DNA of 64,000 nucleotides from an uncultured Bacilli bacterium (GCA_934149465.1 CAKPEZ010000004.1:1-64000); one strand, 5' to 3'. Shown: positions 1 through 8,724, counted from the first letter of the stretch. Made by a program: numbers and translations. Notes: generated from the letters alone by a model not told the origin.

Positions 1-38
1 TGAACTTTTCAAAATCTCACAAACCTTTATTTTATGGG

Positions 39-2537
39 CTATTTACCACAACAGTTCTTGTATTTCTTACCAGACCCGCATGGACATAAATCGTTGCGAC
101 CAATCTTTACTACTTTTTTAGGAGCTTTTGACTTAGTATTATCACTTTCGTTAGTAATCTTATTTTTTATTACTTCTTTTCTTTCAACGTTTTGTCTAAT
201 TTCAGATTTTAGTAAATAAATAGAGATATCTTTATCTATTCTTGCTAGCATGTTATCAAATAATTGAAAACCTTCTAGAGTATAAGCTTGAAGTGGATTT
301 TCTTGAGCATAGCTTCTTAAAGAAATACCTTCTCTTAAATGACTCATAGTTGATATATGTTCCATCCAATAATTATCAATTACTCTTAAGCTAATTGCCT
401 TTTCAAATTCATTTACTATTTCTTGAGGTAAATCTTTTATTTTATCTTGATAATCTTTAACCGCACAATCATATATATAATCAATTACTTCTTCTTCCTT
501 CTTACCATTTATTTCAGATAAAGTAATACGATACTTCTTAAGTAAGTTTTCATTAGCGGCTTCTAGGATTTCACTATAATCATGTTCTTCTAATTTCTTT
601 CCATCAACAGTATGACTTTTTACTATATCTGTGATATGTCTCTTAAAAGTATCCATAATCATATTATGAATGGAATCATTATCTAAAATCTCATTTCTCT
701 TTGAATATATTATTTCTCTTTGATTATTCATAACATCATCATATTGTAAAACTGTTTTACGCATATCAAAGTTAGAACCTTCTACTCTTTTTTGAGCACT
801 TTCTACGCTTCGTGCAAACATTTTATTACGAATTGCTTGTTCTCCATCAAAGCCTAAGCTTTTCAAAGTATCCTTATAACGATCAGAACCAAATCTTAAT
901 AACAGATCATCTTCAAAAGAAACATAGAACTGAGAAAATCCCGGATCACCTTGACGACCAGCACGACCACGAAGCTGATTATCAATACGTCTTGATTCAT
1001 GACGTTCTGTACCAATAACGCACAATCCGCCAAGTTCTTTAACGCCATCTCCTAATTTTATATCAGTACCACGTCCTGCCATATTAGTTGCAATAGTAAC
1101 TGATCCTTTCTCACCAGCATGAGCAATGATTTCTGCTTCACGAGCATGATTTTTAGCATTTAGAACTTCATGTTTTATATGCTTTTTCTTTAACATCTCA
1201 CTTATAATTTCACTAGTTTCAACAGCAATAGTACCAACTAATACAGGCTGATTATCATTATGGCGTTTTTCTATTTCTCTTATAATCGCAGCATATTTTC
1301 CAGCTTTTGTAGCATAAAGTAAATCAGTAGCATCTATACGAGCAACAGGTTTATTAGTTGGAATACAAATAACATACATATTATAAATATTTCTAAATTC
1401 TTCTTCTTCAGTTTTAGCAGTACCTGTCATACCAGATATTTTATGATACATTCTAAATAAATTCTGGAATGTTATGGTTGCTAATGTCTTGGTTTCTTGT
1501 TCTATCTCAACATTTTCTTTAGCTTCAATAGCTTGATGAAGCCCTTCTGAAAAAGCTCTTCCATACATTAAACGACCAGTAAATTGATCAACTATTATTA
1601 CTTTGCCATCTTGTACAACATAATCAACATCACGTTTCATAAAGAAATTAGCACGTAAAGCTTGATTAATATGATGAACTAATACAGTATTATTGATATC
1701 ATATAAATTACTTACATTAAAGTATTTCTCTCCTTTTTGAACTCCTTCATCAGTAAGATTTATACTTTTTGATTTTTCATCTTTAACATAATCTTCATTT
1801 TCTTTTAAAGATTTAGCAAAACTATCTACTTGATGATATAAATTAGCAGATTGCATTACTCCACCAGAGATAATTAAAGGAGTTCTTGCTTCATCGATCA
1901 AAACAGAATCTATTTCATCAATAATACAATAATTAAGAGGTCTTTGAACTCTGTTTTCCTTACGAACTACCATGTTATCTCTTAAATAATCAAAACCAAG
2001 TTCATTATTAGTAGTATATAAAATATCTTTAGAATAAGCTTCTTTCTTTTCACTAGGAGATAATTCTCTTAAGTTTACTCCAACAGTTACTCCAAGTAAA
2101 TCATAAACTTTGCCCATCCATTCAGCATTACGTGAAGTAAGATATTCATTAACAGTAACAACATGAACACCTTTTCCATCTAATGAATTTAAATAAGCTG
2201 GAAACACTGTAACTAAAGTTTTTCCTTCACCAGTTTTTAGTTCAGCTATATTACCATAATGAATTGCAATCGCACCTAATATTTGAGTATAAAAAGCCTT
2301 TTCTCCCAAAGCACGATATGCTGCTTCTCTTGCAACAGCATAAGCTTCTACTAAAAGATCATCTAAACTTTCTCCCTTTTCTAATCTATCTTTAAACGAA
2401 GCTGTTTTCTTTTTAAAATCACTATCTTTTAAAGCTTGCATTTCTTCATCTAATGCAAAGACTTTATCTGCGATAACTTTAAACTTTTCTAATTCACGAT
2501 ATTCTGTATCAAATAACTTTTTTAATATCTTTAACAT
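39..2537 (-). CDS. secA: Preprotein translocase ATPase SecA
   Basis: SecA is the cytosolic/peripheral-membrane motor that drives unfolded preproteins through SecYEG. The 832-residue length is normal for the Firmicute family. Walker A GEGKT is at residues 103-107 and the Walker B DEID at 207-210. The C-terminus carries the SEC-C zinc motif, a CxC...CC arrangement within the last 15 residues, which normally binds SecB or ribosomes. The ATG is preceded by AGGAGA. The upstream hpf gene ends in its own terminator, so secA probably has its own promoter, although the hpf-secA order is the usual one. Identity is secure. Confidence 0.98.
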   Translation of the reverse strand: MLKILKKLFDTEYRELEKFKVIADKVFALDEEMQALKDSDFKKKTASFKDRLEKGESLDDLLVEAYAVAREAAYRALGEKAFYTQILGAIAIHYGNIAELKTGEGKTLVTVFPAYLNSLDGKGVHVVTVNEYLTSRNAEWMGKVYDLLGVTVGVNLRELSPSEKKEAYSKDILYTTNNELGFDYLRDNMVVRKENRVQRPLNYCIIDEIDSVLIDEARTPLIISGGVMQSANLYHQVDSFAKSLKENEDYVKDEKSKSINLTDEGVQKGEKYFNVSNLYDINNTVLVHHINQALRANFFMKRDVDYVVQDGKVIIVDQFTGRLMYGRAFSEGLHQAIEAKENVEIEQETKTLATITFQNLFRMYHKISGMTGTAKTEEEEFRNIYNMYVICIPTNKPVARIDATDLLYATKAGKYAAIIREIEKRHNDNQPVLVGTIAVETSEIISEMLKKKHIKHEVLNAKNHAREAEIIAHAGEKGSVTIATNMAGRGTDIKLGDGVKELGGLCVIGTERHESRRIDNQLRGRAGRQGDPGFSQFYVSFEDDLLLRFGSDRYKDTLKSLGFDGEQAIRNKMFARSVESAQKRVEGSNFDMRKTVLQYDDVMNNQREIIYSKRNEILDNDSIHNMIMDTFKRHITDIVKSHTVDGKKLEEHDYSEILEAANENLLKKYRITLSEINGKKEEEVIDYIYDCAVKDYQDKIKDLPQEIVNEFEKAISLRVIDNYWMEHISTMSHLREGISLRSYAQENPLQAYTLEGFQLFDNMLARIDKDISIYLLKSEIRQNVERKEVIKNKITNESDNTKSKAPKKVVKIGRNDLCPCGSGKKYKNCCGK

Positions 2538-2585
2538 TTATCATCTCTCCTCTAAAATATTCTATCATAAAAAGAATAAAAATAA

Positions 2586-2610
2586 AAGAAAAAAGACTAT
2601 TATTTAGTCT
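2586..2610 (-). terminator. Terminator of hpf
   Basis: Stem AGACTA/TAGTCT (2594-2599 with 2605-2610), overlapping the hpf stop region and followed on the minus strand by a T-rich run. It separates hpf from secA. Confidence 0.65.
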
Positions 2611-3136
2611 CTATCACTCCATAATCTCCATCTTTTCTCTTGTAAAGGATATTCGCATTTCCTGTATCTTTATCTTTATAAACAAAAAACTCATGTCCTA
2701 ATAAATTCATTTGTAAAATAGCTTCTTCTTCATCCATAGGTTTCATTTCTAAGATCTTTTTTCTAACTACCTTAGATGTATCTTCAACATCACTATCATC
2801 ACTTTCGTAATCAAAATTAAATTCTTTTACTTTATCAGTTAAGTTTCTATTTTTTAATTTCGTTTTATTTTTACGAATTTGTCTTTCTAATTTATCAGTA
2901 ACTTTATCAATAGAAGCATAAAGATCTGATAAACCTTCTTCTCCACGCAAAATAAAGGATTTTGTTGGAACAGTTACTTCAACAATTTGTTCTCTACCAC
3001 GTACTTTAAAAACAACATTTGCAGTTACTATATCTGAATCATTAAAATACTTATTTAATCTACCTAATTTTTCTTCAGTATAATCTCTAATAGCATCAGT
3101 TACAAGTAACTTGTCTCCACGAATATTATATTTCAT
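2600..3136 (-). CDS. hpf: Long-form ribosome hibernation promoting factor
   Basis: Long HPF/YfiA protein that dimerises 70S ribosomes into inactive 100S particles in stationary phase. At 178 residues it has the N-terminal S30AE/YfiA domain (about 1-100, beginning with the typical IRGDKLLVTDAIRDY stretch), a charged linker, and the C-terminal dimerisation domain (about 120-178) ending in the family's KDGDYGVIE pattern. The start ATG follows AAGGAGATGATT. It lies next to secA, as in many Firmicutes. Stress-induced transcription is expected from the family but no alternative-sigma promoter is obvious here. Confidence 0.96.
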   Translation of the reverse strand: MKYNIRGDKLLVTDAIRDYTEEKLGRLNKYFNDSDIVTANVVFKVRGREQIVEVTVPTKSFILRGEEGLSDLYASIDKVTDKLERQIRKNKTKLKNRNLTDKVKEFNFDYESDDSDVEDTSKVVRKKILEMKPMDEEEAILQMNLLGHEFFVYKDKDTGNANILYKRKDGDYGVIETK

Positions 3137-3217
3137 ATAATCATCTCCTTAATATCATTATATCATGTTATTTAATTAATAAAATAGTTTTTACTAAAAT
3201 AACACAATTTAACAAAA

Positions 3218-4057
3218 TTAAGATTTATTTTTCTGTAATTTAAAGCAATTTAATACATTATCATATAGCATTATTACTGTCATTGGTCCTACTCCACCAG
3301 GAACAGGCGTAATATAACTGCATTTATCTTTTACTTCTTCAAAATCAACATCTCCAGTTAATTTACCATCTTCTCTATTTATTCCAACATCAACAATAAC
3401 TGCTCCATCTTTAATCATATCAGATTTAATAAACTTACTCTTTCCAACTGCTACTACAAGGATATCTGCTTCTTTAGTAAAATGAGCAAGATTCTTTGTT
3501 TTAGAATGACACATAGTAACAGTTGCATTTTCCTTAAGAAGTAAATAACTAATTGGCTTCCCAACAATATTACTTCTTCCTATTACGACTGCATTCTTTC
3601 CTTCTAGAGGAATATCATAATGTTTTAAAAGTTCAACTATTCCTTTAGGCGTACAAGATATTATTCCTTCTTTATCCAAAAGTAAATTACCTATATTATG
3701 ACTAGTTAATCCATCAGCATCTTTCAAATAATTTATTTTTTCTAAGATATTTCGTTCGTTTAAATGAATAGGTAAAGGAAGCTGAACTAATATAGAAGTA
3801 ACTTTAGGATCTAAATTTAATTCTTCTATTTTACTAATTATCTCATCTTCAGATACATCATTAGAATATTTAATAAGTTCAAAATCTATTCCTAACAAAT
3901 TAGCTTTTTTTTCTTTGTTTCTTACATATATTTTACTAGCCTCATTATCACCAACTAAAATTACTACTAATTTTAAAGTGTTTTCTAATTCTGATATTTC
4001 TTTTTTTAAAGTTTCCCCAATTTCTTTACTATAAGATTTTCCATCTAATATTTGCAT
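3218..4057 (-). CDS. folD: Bifunctional methylenetetrahydrofolate dehydrogenase/cyclohydrolase
   Basis: FolD interconverts 5,10-methylene-THF, methenyl-THF and 10-formyl-THF for purine and formyl-Met synthesis. It shows the family start (MQILDGK), the catalytic Lys region (YVRNKEKK), the QLPLP motif and the PGGVGPMT C-terminal signature. Three in-frame ATGs lie close together; the one at 4057 is best spaced from AGGAG and matches the family N-terminus, giving 279 residues. The nuclease gene upstream ends 13 bases before this start, so the two are probably cotranscribed, although their functions are unrelated. Confidence 0.97.
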   Translation of the reverse strand: MQILDGKSYSKEIGETLKKEISELENTLKLVVILVGDNEASKIYVRNKEKKANLLGIDFELIKYSNDVSEDEIISKIEELNLDPKVTSILVQLPLPIHLNERNILEKINYLKDADGLTSHNIGNLLLDKEGIISCTPKGIVELLKHYDIPLEGKNAVVIGRSNIVGKPISYLLLKENATVTMCHSKTKNLAHFTKEADILVVAVGKSKFIKSDMIKDGAVIVDVGINREDGKLTGDVDFEEVKDKCSYITPVPGGVGPMTVIMLYDNVLNCFKLQKNKS

Positions 4058-4069
4058 TCTCATCATCTC

Positions 4070-4714
4070 CTACTTGAATATTTTCTTAACACTTTTCTTT
4101 AAAGACTTTTTACCACCAAAAATAAAAATTAACAAAAGTAATACTACCAAAATCAAAATATCTTCAAATGATAGATTAGAATTATCGTCAAGATTTTTTT
4201 CTTCTTCTATATTATTTTCCTCATTAAAAGCATTTCTAGCTTCATCATTCCAAATTCCTATTTTTTTAGCCTCTGCTACTTTTTGATGATCTTTCAATAA
4301 ATCAACATATTTATATTTTCCATATAAATAAGCAACTTCGGCATAGCCTTCACTAACAAGACTATCCTGCAAAAAAAGATCATCAGCATAAACCCACGCT
4401 AATATTCTATCATATTTATCTCTTTTTGTACTATTATCATCATACTCCAATATAATTTTCTTAGCTTCTTTTACTTTAGTACAAGTATAATTACTAGCTT
4501 CTTTCCCATAATATTCAAGAGCCTTTTTAGGATGAACACTTTCGGGAGTATCAACTGCTAAAAAACGAACAGTTTCCTCTTTTCCATTAATTAAAACCTT
4601 TATTGTATCTCCATCTACACATTTAGAAAAAGTAACCTCTTCTTTACTATTGGCATTAACAAAAAGGATAAATAAAAAAAAGCTAACCAAAATAAACAAT
4701 ATTCTTTTTTTCAT
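4070..4714 (-). CDS. Membrane-anchored thermonuclease (SNase family)
   Basis: Staphylococcal-nuclease-fold phosphodiesterase that cleaves DNA/RNA in a Ca-dependent way outside the membrane. An N-terminal hydrophobic signal (about 4-21) is followed by the SNase core with the DGDT motif, the catalytic Arg/Asp segment RFLAVDTPE, and DKYDRILAWVY. After an acidic linker (about 165-182) comes a second hydrophobic helix (about 185-200) and a basic tail, so the enzyme should be held at the outer face by one or two membrane segments rather than released. Likely role: nutrient scavenging or processing of extracellular DNA, the latter suggestive given the comK-like gene elsewhere in the window. Confidence 0.9.
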   Translation of the reverse strand: MKKRILFILVSFFLFILFVNANSKEEVTFSKCVDGDTIKVLINGKEETVRFLAVDTPESVHPKKALEYYGKEASNYTCTKVKEAKKIILEYDDNSTKRDKYDRILAWVYADDLFLQDSLVSEGYAEVAYLYGKYKYVDLLKDHQKVAEAKKIGIWNDEARNAFNEENNIEEEKNLDDNSNLSFEDILILVVLLLLIFIFGGKKSLKKSVKKIFK

Positions 4715-4896
4715 ATTACATCACAATTCAAGTATAACATTAACTAAATAAAATGTATATCATATGTATAAAATTTTAAAGAATATTGTCATAATTATTA
4801 CTTATATTCACAAAATAAAATTAAAAGTTCTATTTTTTATTCAAGTAACTTTATTTTTTCGTAAATGTAATATATAATTAAAAAGGAGATGATAAA

Positions 4897-5262
4897 ATGG
4901 ACTGTGTTTTTTGTAAAATTATAAATAACGAAATCCCTTCATACACTATATATGAAGATAAAATAGTAAAAGTAATTCTTGATATTAATCCCGATCATAA
5001 TGGGCATGCACTTATTATACCTAAAAAACACTTTGTAAATATAGAAGATATCGACGAAAAAACATTAATATATATAAGTAGAGTTAGTAAGTATATATAT
5101 AAACTTTTAAATAGCAAATTAAATTTTGATGGACTTACTATTATACAAAATAATGGATTACCCCAAGAAGTAAAACATTATCACATGCATATAATTCCTA
5201 AATATAAAGAAGAAATTCCTAAAGAAGTAGAAGAAATATATAATATAATAAATGGTAAATAA
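4897..5262 (+). CDS. HIT-family nucleotide-binding protein
   Basis: Histidine-triad hydrolase/transferase of the Hint/Hit type, acting on nucleoside phosphoramidates or dinucleoside polyphosphates. At 121 residues it shows Cys3/Cys6 near the N-terminus and the triad HYHMH at 94-98 with catalytic His96. A good AAGGAGATGATAAA site precedes the ATG, and a TATAAT-like -10 lies at about 4873-4878. It is a single-gene unit on the strand opposite its neighbours, ended by a strong terminator. B. subtilis hit is the closest counterpart, but the exact substrate cannot be read from sequence. Confidence 0.93.
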   Translation: MDCVFCKIINNEIPSYTIYEDKIVKVILDINPDHNGHALIIPKKHFVNIEDIDEKTLIYISRVSKYIYKLLNSKLNFDGLTIIQNNGLPQEVKHYHMHIIPKYKEEIPKEVEEIYNIINGK

Positions 5263-5290
5263 AAAAAAGAAACAAATAATTTTGTTTCTT
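5261..5290 (-). terminator. Terminator facing left, downstream of the YjcZ-like pair
   Basis: Stem AAGAAACAAA (5267-5276)/TTTGTTTCTT (5281-5290) with a T run on the minus strand. It is back-to-back with the rightward HIT-gene terminator. Confidence 0.65.
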
Positions 5291-5292
5291 CC

Positions 5293-5327
5293 AAGATCAT
5301 CTTACTAAAGCAAGATGATCTTTTTTT
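5293..5327 (+). terminator. Terminator of the HIT gene
   Basis: Perfect 11-bp stem AAGATCATCTT (5293-5303)/AAGATGATCTT (5312-5322) followed by a T run. The T run reaches the stop codon of the convergent YjcZ-like gene. Confidence 0.85.
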
Positions 5328-5430
5328 AAAATAATGCTGAACCTATGATAATCGCAAGTAAAATGTATAAAACAACGACAATTAAAAAGCCACTACCATA
5401 AGAATTACCGCTATTACTTACCGCTGCCAC
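5326..5430 (-). CDS. YjcZ-like sporulation miniprotein A (34 aa)
   Basis: Short frame starting with GTG directly after AAGGAGGTGTAACTA, a very strong ribosome site. The product has a Ser/Gly/Asn-rich head followed by a hydrophobic helix (residues 15-29, GFLIVVVLYILLAIIIG) and a short tail. This is the layout of the YjcZ/YhfH-like sporulation miniproteins (glycine-rich head, FxLIVVLFILLIIVG core). It is too short for standard gene finders. It lies 31 bases behind a second copy and probably shares its transcript. Function unknown; membrane association in the mother cell or spore is inferred. Confidence 0.8.
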   Translation of the reverse strand: MAAVSNSGNSYGSGFLIVVVLYILLAIIIGSALF

Positions 5431-5461
5431 TAGTTACACCTCCTTACACTGATAGATTACC

Positions 5462-5542
5462 TTATAGCCAAGCACCTAGTATAATTACAAGTAAAATAAA
5501 TAATACTAATGCGATAGCTGCATTTGATCCACAAGCACCCAT
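5462..5542 (-). CDS. YjcZ-like sporulation miniprotein B (26 aa)
   Basis: ATG behind AAGGAGGATGAATTT encodes a short head (MGACGSNAA) and one hydrophobic helix (ALVLFILLVIILGAW), ending in TAA. The core resembles that of the downstream 34-residue protein, consistent with a tandem duplication of a YjcZ-type miniprotein. A sigma-K-like promoter lies 33 bases upstream. A Cys in the head could be lipidated or cross-linked, but no lipobox context is evident. The strong ribosome sites on both genes support genuine translation. Confidence 0.8.
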   Translation of the reverse strand: MGACGSNAAIALVLFILLVIILGAWL

Positions 5543-5574
5543 AAATTCATCCTCCTTTTTTTATGTTTTCACAT

Positions 5575-5601
5575 TATTGTATGGATATTTTATTCTTTTG
5601 T
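5575..5601 (-). promoter_or_regulatory. Candidate sigma-K promoter of the YjcZ-like pair
   Basis: On the minus strand CATACAATA fits the sigma-K -10 consensus CATAnnnTA exactly, with the AC core of the -35 placed 16 bases upstream (5600-5601). It also resembles a sigma-E -10 (CATACAnT), but I found no good sigma-E -35. Late mother-cell expression is inferred from the motif and from the kind of gene downstream. Confidence 0.5.
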
Positions 5602-5700
5602 GAATGCTAACACACAATATTTAGATAAATTTTCGTTTTTATCTTGTCTTTTTTTAGGAAGTTTGTTATCATATACATTGTATCAGAAAGGATGGAAAAG

Positions 5701-6699
5701 ATGGAAAAAATAATAAAATGGAGCAAAGAAAACAAGCTTTTATTGATCGGAATTGTAATTGGAATTGCTGTTGGACTTTTAATTATGCTTTTAACTAAAA
5801 AAGAAAATATTGCTACTTTAAAAGATGGAACACAAAACGTAGTTACATTTAAAGATCACAATATTACTGCTAATGATTTATATGATGAAATGAAAAGTTA
5901 TTATTCTGTTAGCATTTTACTTGATCATATAGATCGCACAATATTAGAAGCTAAATATCCAGAAACAGATGAAATGAAAAAGGAAATTGATAAAACTTAT
6001 TCATTATACGAACAATATTATGGAGATAAGTTATTAGCAAGTTTACAACAAAGCGGAATTAATAGTATTGCAGAATTTAAAAAAGTGCTTAAATTAGATT
6101 ATTTAAGAAGTTTAGCAACTGACGATTATGCAAAATCTTTAATTAGTGAAGATGATATCAAAAACTATTACGATAAAGAAGTTGTTGGTGATATTAACAC
6201 TAAACATATACTTGTTAAACCTGATACTAACGATAATATGAGTAGTGAGGAAAAAGCTCAAAAAGAAAAAGAAGCTTTAAATTTAGCAAAAGAAATCATT
6301 GAAAAGTTAAATAGTGGTAAATCTTTTGATGAAGTAAAAAAAGAATATGAAAAATCTATAACTTATGAAGAATTAGGTTTTCAACCATTTAATGCTTCTT
6401 TAGAAGAAAATTATTTAAAAGAAATGAAATCATTAAAAGATGGAGAATATTCTAAAACTCCAGTTAAAACTTCATATGGATATCATATCGTATATCGTAT
6501 AGAACAAAAAGAAAAAGCAAGCTTAGATTCATTAAAAGATACTATTTTAGATATTCTTGCTTCAAATAAGAAAAGTGCTGATAGTAAGATTACTTATAAA
6601 GCTCTTATGAAATTACGTGAAGATAATGATCTAAAATTTGATGATGAAAATTTAGAAAATAAATACAATTCATATATGGATTCATTATTAAATAAATAA
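5701..6699 (+). CDS. PrsA-like extracytoplasmic peptidyl-prolyl isomerase, TM-anchored
   Basis: Foldase that helps secreted proteins fold outside the membrane. The chosen ATG (second of two, 9 bases after AAAGG) gives 332 residues: a short basic N-terminus, one transmembrane helix (about 14-33), a SurA_N-like helical region (about 60-155) and a parvulin/PpiC domain (about 165-275) with the NTKHILV start and YGYHIVYR end. PrsA proteins are usually lipoproteins, but no lipobox Cys is present, so this one is anchored by an uncleaved helix. Single-gene unit with its own terminator. Confidence 0.88.
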   Translation: MEKIIKWSKENKLLLIGIVIGIAVGLLIMLLTKKENIATLKDGTQNVVTFKDHNITANDLYDEMKSYYSVSILLDHIDRTILEAKYPETDEMKKEIDKTYSLYEQYYGDKLLASLQQSGINSIAEFKKVLKLDYLRSLATDDYAKSLISEDDIKNYYDKEVVGDINTKHILVKPDTNDNMSSEEKAQKEKEALNLAKEIIEKLNSGKSFDEVKKEYEKSITYEELGFQPFNASLEENYLKEMKSLKDGEYSKTPVKTSYGYHIVYRIEQKEKASLDSLKDTILDILASNKKSADSKITYKALMKLREDNDLKFDDENLENKYNSYMDSLLNK

Positions 6700-6700
6700 A

Positions 6701-6729
6701 AATTCTGCTTAATAAACAGAATTTTTTTT
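6701..6729 (+). terminator. Terminator of the prsA-like gene
   Basis: Stem AATTCTG (6701-6707)/CAGAATT (6717-6723) and T run. It overlaps the 3' end of the convergent gene. Confidence 0.8.
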
Positions 6730-7362
6730 CTTCTTATTTTCAACTAAATCATATAACGAAAATAATTGATCAATACCCTTTTCATCTTGTATATTTAAAA
6801 GTAACTCTTTCATCTTAGAAATAGCAAGGTTTTCTTCTTCAAAAAGATCAAAGTATAAATATCTTATTTTTTCTTTATCTACCAGTAAATCTAATTTTTT
6901 TATAAAGTCATAGACCTTTTTCTTTTTTTCTCTAATAATTCGGCAATTATCTAATAAATTGTTATTATTTACTTTGACTGTTTTTTCTATTACACAATCA
7001 ATATTCAAATTCTCCGCTACTTCATTTGCTTCATCTTCTTCATCAAATAGTAAACTACTTTTTTTTATAATTAATCCTTCTTCATTGCACATAACTGCTA
7101 CTGTTTCTTCAGTATTAGAAAATAAGCAAAGATATTTATATTCATTGTTACTAAGCATATATATTGTAGTTTCATGAGCTATTTTATGTAAAATTTCTTC
7201 TTTCAAATATACTTTATCATTAATAATAGACAATAATTTTTCAGTATTTATTCTAAAAATAGGAATTTTTTTAATATTTAAGAGACGATCTTTTTTATTC
7301 CACTCATAAAAATCATATAATTGTTCTTGAAAATTTAATACAATATCATAAATGTAAATCAT
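6709..7362 (-). CDS. Conserved hypothetical protein, DUF3603-like
   Basis: A 217-residue soluble, charged protein. The N-terminus (MIYIYDIVLNF...FYEWNKKD), the PIFRI segment and the C-terminal YLYFDLFEEE pattern resemble the DUF3603 family of Bacilli, whose function is unknown; I recognise it by general pattern only. No catalytic motif is visible. The start lies inside the end of the 73-residue membrane-protein gene (17-base overlap), suggesting translational coupling. Confidence 0.6.
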   Translation of the reverse strand: MIYIYDIVLNFQEQLYDFYEWNKKDRLLNIKKIPIFRINTEKLLSIINDKVYLKEEILHKIAHETTIYMLSNNEYKYLCLFSNTEETVAVMCNEEGLIIKKSSLLFDEEDEANEVAENLNIDCVIEKTVKVNNNNLLDNCRIIREKKKKVYDFIKKLDLLVDKEKIRYLYFDLFEEENLAISKMKELLLNIQDEKGIDQLFSLYDLVENKKKKNSVY

Positions 7363-7567
7363 AACTATTTCCTTTCTTAAATAAGACTATAATAATAATT
7401 AATAAGCCAAATAAAACGTAATAGCACTCCCATCTTCTAATAATAAAATTAACATATTCAAAAAAATTATACCCAATTGTTAAAAGATTTAAATATAGTA
7501 TTATATAGCTAAATCCTATTATCATTAAACCAAAACCCATTAAAAAGAAAAAAATACGCATTAACAA
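7346..7567 (-). CDS. Small two-helix membrane protein
   Basis: A 73-residue product with two hydrophobic segments (about 5-31 and 50-64) and a short basic tail; family not recognised. AGGTGA sits 6 bases before a TTG start at 7567; an ATG two codons later is possible but less well spaced. The ribosome site lies in the loop, and the start codon in one arm, of the long hairpin that follows rmuC. The hairpin's T run encodes three Phe codons of this protein. The end overlaps the DUF3603-like gene. Confidence 0.6.
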   Translation of the reverse strand: MLMRIFFFLMGFGLMIIGFSYIILYLNLLTIGYNFFEYVNFIIRRWECYYVLFGLLIIIIVLFKKGNSYDLHL

Positions 7568-7609
7568 TTTTATTCACCTATTAAAGTAAATGATTGTTAA
7601 TGCGTATTT
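7545..7609 (-). terminator. Long rmuC terminator overlapping the next gene's start
   Basis: Perfect 16-bp inverted repeat (7553-7568 with 7593-7608), extendable by one A-T pair and one wobble pair, 24-nt loop, followed on the minus strand by TTTTTTTC. It begins just after the rmuC stop codon. The loop holds AGGTGA and the 3' arm holds the TTG/ATG of the downstream small gene. Confidence 0.85.
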
Positions 7610-7610
7610 A

Positions 7611-8678
7611 TTATTTTAAATAATTTTTATCATTAATTTCCACTTGATTTATAGAATCAAATCTCTTAGATATTTTATCTGTAGTAATATGAATATTTTC
7701 TACATCTTTATTAACTGTTTCTATTGAACGTGATAGCTTATCCCATCTTTCCTTATATCTGGCAAATTCTAAACCTAATTTATTTAACTCATCGTGAATA
7801 ATCGAAGCATATTTATCTCTTTCCATATTCTTTAGAAGCATTTGAATAACCGTTAATGTGGAAATCAAAGTAGTTGGAGAAGTTATCCATACTTTCTTTT
7901 TATAAGAATATTCTACTAAATCATTATGATACGCATTTATTTCAGCAAATAAAGCTTCTGCTGGTAAAAACATGATCGCCTGATTAGAAGTCTCTCCTGG
8001 AATAATATACTTGCTACTAATAGCGTCAATATGTTTTTTTACATCAATTTTAAATTGCTTCTCTGCTAGATCTCTTTCTAATTTACTATTATTTCGATCA
8101 ACCATTTTTTGATAATTTTCTAGAGGAAATTTAGAATCAATTCCAACTACTCCTAAAGGTTCAGGTGCAAAAAGAACAGCATCTACTATTGTTCCATTAG
8201 AAAATGGATATTGCAATTGATATATTTTATCATTTTTTTCTCCAAAGACACTAGATAAAATATGAGTTAAATTTACTTCACCAAAAATTCCTCTACTCTT
8301 TTTATCAGTTAATATTCCTTGTAATGATATTATATCTGTTGACAAGCCATCTATCTTTTTTTGAGCCTCATCTATTTTAGATAATCGTTCTAAGACTGAA
8401 GAAAACGTCTTATTGGTCTTTTCAAAATTTTCATCTAATCTTTCATTTACTTTATCATTTATTGCTCTGAGTCTAGAATCAATTCGATCATTTAAACCAT
8501 TAAAATCATCATTCATATTCCGAATAATATTAGTTTGAAAATCTCCCAATTCTTTCAAAGTATTTTTCTCTAAATTACCGAGTCTCTCAGTTATCTTAGC
8601 TTCATTGATATTCTTTATAATTGATACTATAACTAAAATAACAATTAATATAAGAAGCCCTAGTATTATATAATCCAT
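7611..8678 (-). CDS. rmuC: DNA recombination protein RmuC
   Basis: RmuC-family protein, linked genetically to limiting recombination between inverted repeats and carrying a nuclease-like fold. The ATG at 8678, 8 bases after GGAGG, gives 355 residues: an N-terminal membrane helix (about 2-21), a long coiled coil (about 25-105) and the RmuC core (about 120-310) with the VDAVLFAPEPLGVVGIDSKFPLENY and FLPAEALFAEI motifs. It ends at an unusually long terminator hairpin. The biochemical role of RmuC is still poorly defined. Confidence 0.95.
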   Translation of the reverse strand: MDYIILGLLILIVILVIVSIIKNINEAKITERLGNLEKNTLKELGDFQTNIIRNMNDDFNGLNDRIDSRLRAINDKVNERLDENFEKTNKTFSSVLERLSKIDEAQKKIDGLSTDIISLQGILTDKKSRGIFGEVNLTHILSSVFGEKNDKIYQLQYPFSNGTIVDAVLFAPEPLGVVGIDSKFPLENYQKMVDRNNSKLERDLAEKQFKIDVKKHIDAISSKYIIPGETSNQAIMFLPAEALFAEINAYHNDLVEYSYKKKVWITSPTTLISTLTVIQMLLKNMERDKYASIIHDELNKLGLEFARYKERWDKLSRSIETVNKDVENIHITTDKISKRFDSINQVEINDKNYLK

Positions 8679-8724
8679 ATTGTCTACCTCCAATATTAAT
8701 TATATAATAAAATCTAAGAAAATT

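Noticed and set aside
4715..4896. Possible small RNA or gene in the divergent gap between the nuclease and HIT genes
   Set aside because: Only AT-rich promoter-like sequence is seen; no hairpin with T run, no frame with a ribosome site.
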